NCBI GenBank assembly: GCA_964575975.1
Contig: CAZNTU010000005.1
Coordinates: 1 to 64,000 of the forward strand
Reading direction: 5' to 3'
Source: G963674505 sp964575975
Lineage (GTDB): Bacteria > Desulfobacterota > Desulfobacteria > Desulfobacterales > SKZT01
DNA: 64,000 bases
Below are positions 53,001-60,201 of this stretch, piece by piece (positions within the stretch are counted from its first letter, which is position 1; every line of letters begins with the position of its first letter). The notes beneath the pieces were generated by a model that had not been told where the DNA came from, made no database searches, and saw nothing but the letters and a program-made list of their open reading frames with translations. The translations under genes were made by a program, and so were the position numbers.

Positions 53001-54113
53001 AGGATTCTCGCGTTCGCCATCGGAAAGCCTTCGGAGGCGTTCGGAAAACCGTACGAGGTTTTCGACCGGGAACGTGTGATCGCCAGACTTCCGGGACCGC
53101 CTTACGCTTTCATGGACCGGGTCGTAAAAGTGGAACCGGAGCCTTGGGTGTTGAAGCCGGACGGCTGGATCGAGGCGGAGTACGACCTGCCCGCCGACGC
53201 ATGGTACTACAAGGCGAACCGGACGCCCTCTGTTCCTTTTTGCGTGCTTCTGGAGATCGCCCTTCAGCCATGCGGATGGCTTGCCGCGTACGCGGGTTCC
53301 GCGTTGAGAAGCGAGAACGACTTGAAATTCAGAAACCTGGGAGGCGAGGCCGAACTTCTGGCGGAGGTTTTTCCCGAAAACGGTCCGTTGGTCATGCGAT
53401 CTCGTATGACAAAGGTTTCCGAAGCGGGCGAAATGATCATCGAGAATTTCGATTTCGAAGTGTTGCAGAACGACCGCATGGTTTACAAAGGGAACACCTA
53501 TTTCGGTTTTTTCACGAAACAGGCTCTTGCCACGCAGGTGGGAATCCGGGGCGCCGAAAAAACGGCGTATTCTCCCAAGGAGGACGAACTCCGACGAGGA
53601 TTGTCCGAAACTTTCGCGCCGGAGGCTCCCCTTTTCCCCGAAGACCCTGCCAAAGACCCGGCTGCGCCCTTGTCTATGCCCGCGAAGGCACTGCTCATGG
53701 TCGACGGCATCGAAACTTACATTCCCGACGGAGGTCCTAAAGGGCTGGGCTTTATTCGAGGCGTCAAAAAGGTCGATCCTTCGGAATGGTTCTTTAAGGC
53801 CCATTTTTACCAGGACCCGGTTTGCCCCGGAAGCTTGGGGCTTGAGTCCTTTATTCAGCTGCTGAAATACGTCGCCGTCAAGCGTTGGGGAAACCGCTAC
53901 GGTTCGAGCCGGTTCGAAACGATAACGGAATCGAAGCACGCATGGACGTATCGCGGCCAGATCATACGGAAAAACGAAGTCGTTCGGGTGGAAGCCGCGA
54001 TAACCCGAATCCAAGAAGAGCCCTACCCTGCCGTTTTCGCGGACGGTTTCTTGAACGTGGACGGTCTTTGGATATATAAAATGGACAATTTCGGAATCGG
54101 ACTGAAGGCCTGA
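47022..54113 (+). CDS. PfaC/Pfa3-like polyunsaturated fatty acid synthase subunit (KS-CLF-AT-DH-DH)
   Basis: A 2363-residue multidomain synthase. KS (1-445) has an intact triad: C191 (LDAACASS), H325 (ECHGAGTP), H366 (NVGH). A second KS-like domain (470-915) has lost it (SQEEAAG at the nucleophile, L799 for His, N838 for His) and is a chain-length factor. AT (1045-1400) has S1150 in GYSLGES and H1267. An acidic linker (1405-1560) carries no ACP serine motif. Four FabA-like hot-dog folds follow as two pairs (about 1575-1960 and 1995-2360), the second of each with catalytic histidine: H1858 (WFLTCHFMDD) and H2261 (WFFKAHFYQDPVCPG). This matches PfaC / myxobacterial Pfa3, whose complexes make EPA or DHA-type chains. 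No ACP, KR or ER is nearby, so partners must come from elsewhere. oleA starts 29 bases after it. Confidence 0.92.
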   Translation: MFKKIPIAIVGMGGVFPGAFDVASFWRNILDRVDMSRKVPPGRWIAPPEAMYDPVPMPDKTYSLKACFVEDFVADFHGLHIDESFARRLDPLYHLVLHAGRDAFFDCGTANLDKNRTGVVLAAIALPTDSSSKLTRKILGRTFENRLFNETEHASVSYEESLAARVTSFPASLLAHSLGLGGGAYTLDAACASSLYSVKLACDELQAFRADAMLAGGVSRPEQLYTQVGFSQLRALSPSGKCAAFDRSADGLVVGEGAGIVVLKRLEDAIRDGDRIYAIVRGAGLSNDMSANLLAPDSEGQVRAMRLAYESAGWSPSDVDLIECHGAGTPVGDAAELASLSTLWHGIEDAKPGQCAIGSVKSNVGHLLTGAGAAGLIKTVLAIFHRKIPPSANFEKPSEDSPLNSGPFRVQTEAVEWERRSKTAPRRAAVSAFGFGGINGHLLLEEHIPSSSLPEKHEISLESSEKDVPSIAVVGMAVRFGGIESLEKFQERIFKGESPFRTRPKDRWHGAEEIVKAITGSDLHGAYLDGLEMFPGDFRIPPNEIADILPQQLLMLRVAAQALTDAGMPSRKMRAKTSAVIGISFDYEATNFHARWNMYNEIERYKSKAGLRLDKQRTEEWLESLRDETGLPLTAVRTLGALGGIVASRVAKEFGFGGPCFVVSQEEAAGVRALEIGARSLQRFETDSVLVGAVDLACDARNIAAAHRVAPWSRKKDVFAFDRRADGSLPGEGAVALILKRYEDALKDGDRIYAVVRGMGASSGTVDSSSAVETCLSSLKRAFADAKVSPGSVGHFETLGSGEPSADDTEAAAIHTFFNKRRLHEKCALGATVPNIGNAGSASGLAAVAKTCLCLYQQIIPPLRNFESPAFRSWSRSAFHIPAFAQYWSANRQDGPRRACAGITTRDGGCAHVVLESFDPAENDDSVSSIPPKTLGERKRPAGYKDAGLFCIGANDKSALLRKLAALKKTAEHDFDDDAPFEKHARRWFETEPLDPEAPRAVCLLARSREQLAHAAESAVQAVRGNRKREFNGRNFVAYNPEPFGPSARIAFLFPGSGNHFLGMGREIGVQWPEIYRDLDRKTEELKTQLIPHCFVPWRTSWESGWREDAQRFIASDVLHMIFGQVVHGGVMSNLARSFGVEPSSVIGYSLGESAGLFALGAWPDRGGMLSRMRETDLFSIQLAGPCRSARKAWNIGEGEPFQWSAAVVNQPAENVRKAISNIPRARLLIVNTPDECVIGGQKEAVDETIKKFGCDAFFLDGVVTVHCDAAAPSAEAYRKLHLFPTTPVENVRFYSCANEGPYDLTKDKAAESILKQALYGFDFPKTVQRAYEDGIRLFLEMGPHSSCTRMIKTILKDKPHLAVSASSRGEDEYVAVLKFLGSLVAERVPVKLERLYGREAYAYELDEAKNADERTAIFVPAGGRSPRPALPDFNVESEPEIETVSFAAPETVLPEEPPARNGKEAASFFVESTSIGEREDSVHGLYSEFILSLKQSTDETAKIHRDFLRFSEDATKAYADIFRLQTKLLEALIEAGGSLDNPPATRPSAEGGYLSELDISHLVPSKAVPAFDRDMCMEFAVGSLEKVLGPEFAVVDTYKARVRLPDEPLMLVDRILSVEGEKGSMTSGKVITEHDVLPGAWYLDGDRAPVCISVEAGQADLFLCSYLGIDLKVKGERTYRLLDAKVRFHRGLPRPGDAIRYDIGIEKFVRQGETYLFFFHFEGYIGDEHLITMTDGCAGFFTEEEIRNSGGIVLKRKETEPAPGKVSPAYRPLAGFDGRPESYDDERVDALRRGDLEKCFGARFAGVKLARSLWLPGGRMRLIHRVLQLDPKGGRYGLGIIRAEADIRPDDWFLTCHFMDDMVMPGTLMYECCAHALRVLLQRIGWATDKPGVCYEPLVGIPSILKCRGPVTTKTRRVIYEAYLKEIGYAPEPYVIADALMYGDGHPIVFFQDMSMKMTGATKEDVEKNWLNKDAENIRGLAQRKPVLYDRDRILAFAIGKPSEAFGKPYEVFDRERVIARLPGPPYAFMDRVVKVEPEPWVLKPDGWIEAEYDLPADAWYYKANRTPSVPFCVLLEIALQPCGWLAAYAGSALRSENDLKFRNLGGEAELLAEVFPENGPLVMRSRMTKVSEAGEMIIENFDFEVLQNDRMVYKGNTYFGFFTKQALATQVGIRGAEKTAYSPKEDELRRGLSETFAPEAPLFPEDPAKDPAAPLSMPAKALLMVDGIETYIPDGGPKGLGFIRGVKKVDPSEWFFKAHFYQDPVCPGSLGLESFIQLLKYVAVKRWGNRYGSSRFETITESKHAWTYRGQIIRKNEVVRVEAAITRIQEEPYPAVFADGFLNVDGLWIYKMDNFGIGLKA

Positions 54114-54142
54114 TGTTTCACCAATAGCGGGAGCGAACTGTA

Positions 54143-55198
54143 TTGAGCGAATTTTCATTGAAATATACCAGAGTTTATGTGGATGCGTTCGGCTACGAGC
54201 TGGCACCCAACGTGATCGCCTCGGAGGATTTGGAGGCCAGGCTTTCGCCGCTCTACGAAAAGCTTCATGTGAAATACGGACAGTTGGAGGCCATCACCGG
54301 CATTGCGGAACGACGCTTCTGGGAACCGGGGTTCCGTATGTACCAGGGCGCGGCCAAGGCGGGCAGGAAAGCTCTCGCATCGTCCGGGATCGATGTTTCC
54401 GAGATCGGGATGCTGATTTACGCGGGCGTATGCCGGGACAATCTGGAACCCGCCACGGCATGCGCGGTGGCGGACGAACTTGGCCTTTCGCCGAATACCC
54501 AGATATACGACGTAAGCAATGCCTGCCTGGGGGTGTTGAACGGCATGATTCAAGTCGCCAACGCCATCGAGCTGGGCCAGACCCGCGCTGGCCTGATCGT
54601 GTCGTGCGAATCGGCAAGGCAAATCGTCGAGCTGACCATCGAAAAGCTTTTGGAGAAACCCTCCATGGAGCATTTCGTCAAATCCCTGGCGACGCTTACG
54701 GGGGGCTCCGGAGCGGTAGCGGTGCTGTTGACCGAAAGTGAATTGTCCGACCGGGGGCATCGGATGGCCGGCGGAGTCGTCAGAAGCGCGGCCGAACATC
54801 ATCGCCTTTGCCGGTGGGGACCTGACACGGGAATTCCGGCGACCGCGCCGGTTGTGATGGAGACAGATTCCGTCGGCGTGCTGAAGAACGGAGTCGCGCT
54901 GGGAGCGAAGACTTACGGGGATTTCAAACGAGCGCTGAAATTGTCGGACGACAAGCCCGCCAAGATCGTGTGCCATCAGGTGGGCTCCTCGCATCAGAAG
55001 ACTGTCCTGGATTCGCTGGGCATCCCCCGGGAAAAGGATTTCACGACCTATCGCTACCTGGGAAACATCGGGACCGTGTCGCTTCCCATAACCGCCGCCA
55101 TCGCCGACGAACGAGGATTTCTGGAAAAAGGCGACTTCACGGGTTTTTTCGGCATCGGAAGCGGCCTCAACTGTCTTATGCTCGGAATCGAATGGTAG
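54143..55198 (+). CDS. oleA: OleA thiolase-fold acyl-CoA condensing enzyme
   Basis: A 351-residue KAS III-like enzyme. OleA joins two fatty acyl-CoAs head to head in a non-decarboxylative Claisen condensation, giving a beta-keto acid. The nucleophile is C128 in DVSNACLGVLNGM, the distinctive OleA block. A glutamate in RDNLEPATAC (E102) matches the catalytic-base position proposed for OleA. His (CHQVGSSHQ) and Asn (LGNIGTVSLP) complete the site. The start is a TTG with GGGAG upstream. It lies 29 bases after the PfaC-like gene and six before oleB. Its acyl pocket cannot be judged from sequence, but the linkage suggests it accepts unsaturated chains. Confidence 0.92.
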   Translation: MSEFSLKYTRVYVDAFGYELAPNVIASEDLEARLSPLYEKLHVKYGQLEAITGIAERRFWEPGFRMYQGAAKAGRKALASSGIDVSEIGMLIYAGVCRDNLEPATACAVADELGLSPNTQIYDVSNACLGVLNGMIQVANAIELGQTRAGLIVSCESARQIVELTIEKLLEKPSMEHFVKSLATLTGGSGAVAVLLTESELSDRGHRMAGGVVRSAAEHHRLCRWGPDTGIPATAPVVMETDSVGVLKNGVALGAKTYGDFKRALKLSDDKPAKIVCHQVGSSHQKTVLDSLGIPREKDFTTYRYLGNIGTVSLPITAAIADERGFLEKGDFTGFFGIGSGLNCLMLGIEW

Positions 55199-55204
55199 GT
55201 ATCC

Positions 55205-56110
55205 ATGACCGACAAAAAATTTTTGGAGTCCGAAAGTTTCAAGAGATTGTATCCGTTTTCCTCCCGCTACATGAAAATCCGGGGGTTCGACTGTCATTAC
55301 GTGGACGAAGGCGCGGGCGAACCTCTGGTGATGCTTCACGGCAACCCGACGTGGTCGTTTTATTTCCGGTCTTTGATCAAGGGTTTTTCCGACCGGTTCA
55401 GATGCGTCGCCCCCGATCATATCGGGTGCGGCTTGTCCGAGAAGCCAAGCGAGGGACAATACGATTTCCGACTGAAAAGCCGGGTAGAGGACCTGGAGGA
55501 TTTGCTGGACCGGTTGGGCATAAAGGAAAACATTACCCTCGTTCTGCACGATTGGGGCGGCATGATCGGTTCCGCGTTCGCGGCACGCCATCCGGAAAAA
55601 ATCAAGCGCCTTGTAATCTTGAACACGGCCGCTTTTTTTCTTCCGGGAAAAAAGAAGCTCCCGGTACGCCTCAAAATCATGAGAGACTTGACTTTTTTCG
55701 CAAAGCCCGCCGTTTTGTATCTGAATCTGTTCGCGATATCCGCCCTGCGCATGGCCAGTCGAAAAGGATTGCCAATGGAGGTCAAAAAAGGACTTGTCGC
55801 GCCCTACGACACTCCGAAAAACAGGCTGGCCATTTTAAAGTTCGTGCAGGACATCCCGCTGAACGCGTCCGACCCCAGTTACTCGACAGTCGATTATACG
55901 CAAAAAAGTCTCTATTTATTGAAAGGGAAACCAATGATAATCTGCTGGGGAACGAAGGATTTCGTTTTCGACGAAAATTTTCTTTTGGAATGGCGGAAGA
56001 GGTTTCCCGAGGCCGAAATCCATCGCTTCCAAGGAGCCGGCCATTATGTTCTGGAGGACGAACCCGAGGAAGTGCGCGACCGAATCGAGCGGTTCCTGGA
56101 TACAAGGTGA
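55205..56110 (+). CDS. oleB: OleB beta-lactone decarboxylase
   Basis: A 301-residue alpha/beta hydrolase of the haloalkane dehalogenase-like group. OleB removes CO2 from the cis-beta-lactone made by OleC, leaving a cis-olefin. Visible features are HGNPTWSFYFR (oxyanion region), nucleophile D116 in VLHDWGGMIGS with W117 beside it, and H280 in GAGHYVLEDEP near the C-terminus. The Asp nucleophile rather than Ser is typical. It is six bases after oleA. About 360 bases without a gene follow before oleC. Confidence 0.92.
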   Translation: MTDKKFLESESFKRLYPFSSRYMKIRGFDCHYVDEGAGEPLVMLHGNPTWSFYFRSLIKGFSDRFRCVAPDHIGCGLSEKPSEGQYDFRLKSRVEDLEDLLDRLGIKENITLVLHDWGGMIGSAFAARHPEKIKRLVILNTAAFFLPGKKKLPVRLKIMRDLTFFAKPAVLYLNLFAISALRMASRKGLPMEVKKGLVAPYDTPKNRLAILKFVQDIPLNASDPSYSTVDYTQKSLYLLKGKPMIICWGTKDFVFDENFLLEWRKRFPEAEIHRFQGAGHYVLEDEPEEVRDRIERFLDTR

Positions 56111-56470
56111 TTCCCTTGCCTTCCGAGAATCCCGCCTTGAACTTTTCCGTCCTCCCCTTCCTTTCGACAGCCCTCTCCTGTTCAATGCATCAAACCCGAA
56201 GTACGATCCCTGATACTTGGAAACCTAACGCCTTTTCCATTGATTAACAAGCCTCAAGAATGATATGGAGACTTTCGATGCAAAATGGTCGCCCGCGCGG
56301 TATATAGGAAATACCTCTAAACCGTGACAGCTCGCAATTAACTATGCGCCATAGACCCGATACAGCATTGTAGCGCGTTTTTTCGCACAAGCCCCCTGCC
56401 GTTGGATAAGAAGGGACAGCTTGTGCGGCGAGGGGCGAAACGATCAACCTGAAAAAAGAACGAACACGAT
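56111..56470. other. oleB-oleC gap with 9-base inverted repeat
   Basis: A 360-base gap, long for genes of one pathway. CGCACAAGC (56384-56392) and GCTTGTGCG (56419-56427) form perfect arms around 26 bases containing a CCCCTG/AGGG pairing. They lie about 45-85 bases before oleC. This may be a hairpin or operator controlling a second promoter for oleC and oleD. No T tract follows. Short frames in the gap are not gene-like. Confidence 0.4.
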
Positions 56471-58126
56471 ATGGTGAATGTATCCGCATTATTAAGCCTT
56501 AAAGCAAAGGAACAACCTTTCAAGCGGGCCGTTGTCTATCCGGTGGACCGGGATTATTTCGGACGGCGTACTTACGCGCATTTGACTTTCGGCCAACTGG
56601 AGAGGGAAGCCGACATGCTGGCCCGTGGATTGAACAAGGCCGGAATTTCGAGGGGCGTCAGGACAGTATTGATGGTACCCCCCGGTCCCGATTTTTTTAT
56701 ACTGACTTTCGCAATGTTCAAGGTCGGAGCTGTCCCCGTCGTGGTGGACCCCGGAATGGGAATGAAAGGAATGCTCAAATGCCTTAGGGAAAGCCAACCG
56801 GAAGCTTTCGTCGGAATCCCCAAGGCGCACATGCTGAGGGTTCTTTTTCCCCAATATTTCAAGACTGTGCGGGTTCGCGTGACGGTCGGCAGTCGGATGT
56901 TTTGGGGTGGCTCTACCCTGAAGCAACTCAGAACCTTTCCTTGGAGCCCCTTTCCCATGGCCGATACCGAGGCCGACGAAACCGCCGCGATTCTTTTCAC
57001 CACGGGGAGCACGGGTCCCGCAAAGGGGACCGTCTACACCCATGGCAATTTCGAAGCTCAGATCCGCCATATCCAAGACCATTTCCAAATCGCGCCCGAC
57101 GAGATCGACCTTCCGACGTTTCCCCTTTTCGCGCTCTTCGACCCTGCATTGGGCATGACGGCGGTCATTCCCGACATGGACCCCACCAAACCCGCCGAGG
57201 TGGATCCGGAAAACATAATCGAACCCATTCTCGATCAGGGAGTCACGAATATGTTCGCATCCCCGGCGCTGTTGAATCTGGTCGGAAAATTCGGAAAAGC
57301 ACTGGGATTGAAGCTTCCGTCCTTGAGAAGGGTCGTGTCGGCGGGCGCGCCAGTGCATCCGGCCAATATCGAGCAATTTTCCTCCATGCTGAACAAGGAC
57401 ACGGAAATCCATACTCCCTACGGGGCGACCGAGGCGGTGCCGGTGCTTTCCATCGGAAGCCACGAGATTCTGTCGCAAACCCGCAAGCTCAGCGAGCAAG
57501 GGTTCGGCAATTGCGTGGGCCGTCCCCTTGACGGCATAGATGTGCGACTGATCAAAGTCGCCGACGACCCCATCGAGAGCTGGAGCGACGACCTGCTATC
57601 GGAGCAGGGCGATATCGGCGAAATAGTCGTCAAAGGAAGTCTCGTGACGCGGGAATACTTCAACAGGCCCGACATGACCGCCTTGGCCAAAATACCCGAC
57701 TACGACGGCTTCTGGCACAGAATGGGCGATCTGGGATGGATGGACAAACTCGGACGAGTCTGGTTCTGCGGAAGAAAAAGCCATCGCGTGATCACCGAAA
57801 AAGGGATCCTTTATTCCATTCCGTGCGAGGCGATTTTCAACAACCACCCGATAGTGTTCAGAAGCGCGCTCGTGGGCGTCGGACAGCCTCCGAACCAAAT
57901 CCCGGCCATCGTCGTGGAACTTGACAAGGATGACGACTCCGGCAAGGATCCGGAGACAATCCGCCAGGAATTGTTCGTGCGAGGACGCGAACACGATCTT
58001 ACCAGAGAAATCGAAATAATTCTATTCAAAGATAAACTGCCTGTCGATATTCGACACAACTCGAAGATTTTCAGAGAACAACTGGCAGTGTGGGCATCGA
58101 AGAAGATAAAAAAAAATGAAACTTGA
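56471..58126 (+). CDS. oleC: OleC beta-lactone synthetase
   Basis: A 551-residue ANL-superfamily enzyme. OleC uses ATP to close a beta-hydroxy acid into a beta-lactone, unlike ordinary acyl-CoA ligases. The P-loop is FTTGSTGPAKGTVYTH (about 177-192). The IPDMDPTKPAEVDPENII block and HTPYGATEAVP motif, together with GDLGWMDKLGRVWFCGRKSHRV at the hinge, are those of OleC. The C-terminal domain is short, as in the family. It overlaps oleD by eleven bases, so OleC and OleD are coupled, as in known ole loci. The ATG at 56471 has only a weak ribosome site. Confidence 0.91.
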   Translation: MVNVSALLSLKAKEQPFKRAVVYPVDRDYFGRRTYAHLTFGQLEREADMLARGLNKAGISRGVRTVLMVPPGPDFFILTFAMFKVGAVPVVVDPGMGMKGMLKCLRESQPEAFVGIPKAHMLRVLFPQYFKTVRVRVTVGSRMFWGGSTLKQLRTFPWSPFPMADTEADETAAILFTTGSTGPAKGTVYTHGNFEAQIRHIQDHFQIAPDEIDLPTFPLFALFDPALGMTAVIPDMDPTKPAEVDPENIIEPILDQGVTNMFASPALLNLVGKFGKALGLKLPSLRRVVSAGAPVHPANIEQFSSMLNKDTEIHTPYGATEAVPVLSIGSHEILSQTRKLSEQGFGNCVGRPLDGIDVRLIKVADDPIESWSDDLLSEQGDIGEIVVKGSLVTREYFNRPDMTALAKIPDYDGFWHRMGDLGWMDKLGRVWFCGRKSHRVITEKGILYSIPCEAIFNNHPIVFRSALVGVGQPPNQIPAIVVELDKDDDSGKDPETIRQELFVRGREHDLTREIEIILFKDKLPVDIRHNSKIFREQLAVWASKKIKKNET

Positions 58127-59231
58127 GAATTCCGAATCGGCCGAGATAAAGGGAAAGAACGGGACTATCGACGGCGATGGCCGCATCGGTTCTTTCAAAA
58201 AGGTCCTGGTAACGGGCGGAGGCGGTTTTTTGGGCTACGCCGTCGCCCGCATGCTAGTGGAGCGCGGCTGTCGGGTCGCGAGTTTTTCCCGAAGACGCTA
58301 TCCCGAACTGGAAAGTATCGGCGTGGAGCAGTTCCAAGGAGACCTTGCCGACAGGGCGGCCGTGTTCGAAGCCGCTCGGGGTTGCGAGGCCGTCTTTCAT
58401 ACCGCCGCCAAACCCGGCGTTTGGGGAACTTACGAGGAATTTTACCGTCCTAACGTATTGGGGACGGAAAACGTGATTGCCGCCTGCCTGAAACGCGACG
58501 TAAGCCGCCTGATCCATACCAGCTCGCCCAGCGTGGTTTTCGACGGCTCGAACGTGGAGGGCGCGGACGAATCCCTTCCCTACCCGGAAAAATACCTCGC
58601 CCACTATCCGAAAACCAAGGCGATCGCCGAAAGGGAGGCGAGGAGCCACGCCTCGCGAATCGGGGTGATTTGCCTGCGCCCGCACCTTGTCTGGGGGCCC
58701 CGCGACAACCATTTGGTTCCCAGGCTTCTGGCGAGAGGAAAAGCCGGACGCCTGGCGCGAGTCGGCGACGGCGACAACATGGTGGACGTGACTTACATCG
58801 ACAACGCGGCCTACGCTCACATCCTGGCTGAACAAGAACTCGCCCGGAACCCGAGACTGTCCGGCAACGTCTATTTCATCAGCCAGGGCGAACCCGTGAG
58901 ACTCTGGGAAATGGTAAACGCGATTTTGAAGGCCGGAGGGATTCCTCCCGTGAAACGATCCCTGTCGCCGCGCGCGGCATACCTGGCCGGAGCGCTTCTG
59001 GAAACTCTTTTCAAGACGTTCCGCGTCTCGGCGGAACCCCCCATGACCAGATTCGTGGCGGAGGAATTGTCGAAATCTCACTGGTTCAATATCGAAGCGG
59101 CCAGGAAGGACCTGGGCTACGCGCCCAAAATCTCGACGAACCAAGGATTGAAAATTCTCGAAAAACACCTGCATTCCCATTTGCCAAAAGGGGGGTTGAA
59201 TCGATCATGTCGGACGCAAAATACCATTTGA
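58116..59231 (+). CDS. oleD: OleD NADPH-dependent 2-alkyl-3-ketoacid reductase
   Basis: A 371-residue extended SDR of the 3-beta-hydroxysteroid dehydrogenase type. OleD reduces the beta-keto acid from OleA to the beta-hydroxy acid used by OleC. After an unusual 27-residue polar leader the Rossmann motif TGGGGFLGYAVARML appears. The active site shows HTSSPSVVFDG and YPKTKAIAE (Y..xK). The later segment MVDVTYIDNAAYAHILA is also typical. It starts within oleC and overlaps the next small gene by 25 bases. The start could be later (near residue 25) if the leader is not translated. Confidence 0.9.
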   Translation: MKLENSESAEIKGKNGTIDGDGRIGSFKKVLVTGGGGFLGYAVARMLVERGCRVASFSRRRYPELESIGVEQFQGDLADRAAVFEAARGCEAVFHTAAKPGVWGTYEEFYRPNVLGTENVIAACLKRDVSRLIHTSSPSVVFDGSNVEGADESLPYPEKYLAHYPKTKAIAEREARSHASRIGVICLRPHLVWGPRDNHLVPRLLARGKAGRLARVGDGDNMVDVTYIDNAAYAHILAEQELARNPRLSGNVYFISQGEPVRLWEMVNAILKAGGIPPVKRSLSPRAAYLAGALLETLFKTFRVSAEPPMTRFVAEELSKSHWFNIEAARKDLGYAPKISTNQGLKILEKHLHSHLPKGGLNRSCRTQNTI

Positions 59232-59452
59232 TATTCAAAGGCGAAATACAAAGCGACTGCAATCCGAACGCGGTGAAAAAATGCCTTGCGAAGCTGTTGA
59301 AAAAGGATCCGAATACGATAGAGAGGCTGTTTTGCTCGAATCCGATCGTCATAAAGAAATCGGTCGATATTGCAACAGCCGCCAAATACCGAACCGCGTT
59401 TAGCAGGGCCGGAGCCATCTGCAGAATCGTCCCTGAAAAACCTATGAAATAA
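59207..59452 (+). CDS. Small domain protein at the end of the ole operon
   Basis: An 81-residue protein read in another frame over the last 25 bases of oleD. It begins MSDAKYHLIFKGEIQ and continues VKKCLAKLLKKDPNTIERLF, then ATAAKYRTAFSRAGAICRI. This resembles the small N-terminal domain found in some deltaproteobacterial membrane proteins (a ferredoxin-like strand-helix fold with a helix ending in AGA). It is not part of known ole pathways. The overlap suggests co-translation with oleD, and it may assist the assembly. Function unknown. Confidence 0.68.
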   Translation: MSDAKYHLIFKGEIQSDCNPNAVKKCLAKLLKKDPNTIERLFCSNPIVIKKSVDIATAAKYRTAFSRAGAICRIVPEKPMK

Positions 59453-59573
59453 AGCTCCGTACTATTGGTTCTTGCCGAACAATTGTATTTACGCAAGCTT
59501 TCGAATGGTGATATGCTTTGGACAAGCGGGCGCAAACATTTTCAGAATACTTGGCAATTGGAGATTTTTTAGC

Positions 59574-60182
59574 ATGAAAATCAAATCAATGATGATTCCC
59601 GATCCTATCGTCGTAACCGAGACCGCATCTATCGAGGAAGCTCTCGATATTATGAAGACCAACTCGATCAGACATCTTCCCGTGGTTTCGCAGGGGGGAA
59701 GTTTGCTGAAAGGATTCGTGACCCTTGCGGACCTTAGACTGGGACTGATGCCGGCGATGGTCGGGGACGTTTCTCTTTCCGACGTGATGATCAGGAATCC
59801 GATAACGGTGGAACCCGACGACGATATCGAGATCGCCGCCCAGCTCATATACAAGCACAAGATCGGAGGAATTCCGGTTGTAAAGAAAGACAAACTCGTG
59901 GGAATCATTACCGAGTCGGACATTCTGAGGGCGTTCATTGACATGATGGGTATTCTGTCCGGAAGCTCCCGAATCGACGTCGAAATCGGAGACGATCCGG
60001 AAGCCTTCAAAAAAGCGCTCTCCGTGATCCAGGAATGTCATGGGGACGTGATCAATATCGGAATGACCGCGCAAAAGTCGCTTAAACGGGTCTATTATTT
60101 CCGATTGTCGGCCTGCAACACGCAACTGATCACGAAAAACTTGTGCGAATGCGGATTCAAAGTCGTGGAAGCAATGGACTGA
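59574..60182 (+). CDS. Tandem CBS-domain protein with C-terminal ACT-like domain
   Basis: A 202-residue cytosolic protein. Residues 1-125 hold two CBS motifs (MIPDPIVVTETASIEEAL and VMIRNPITVEPDDDIEIAAQ) forming a Bateman module that binds adenine nucleotides. Residues about 130-202 look like an ACT-type beta-alpha fold (RIDVEIGDDPEAFKKALSVI). This AcuB-like layout senses energy or amino acid levels. The ATG at 59574 has GGAG ten bases upstream; the upstream extension is not protein-like. It is separated by 121 bases from the ole operon and converges on the hybrid kinase gene. Confidence 0.87.
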   Translation: MKIKSMMIPDPIVVTETASIEEALDIMKTNSIRHLPVVSQGGSLLKGFVTLADLRLGLMPAMVGDVSLSDVMIRNPITVEPDDDIEIAAQLIYKHKIGGIPVVKKDKLVGIITESDILRAFIDMMGILSGSSRIDVEIGDDPEAFKKALSVIQECHGDVINIGMTAQKSLKRVYYFRLSACNTQLITKNLCECGFKVVEAMD

Positions 60183-60201
60183 ACAGGCGGAAAAAGATTC
60201 C

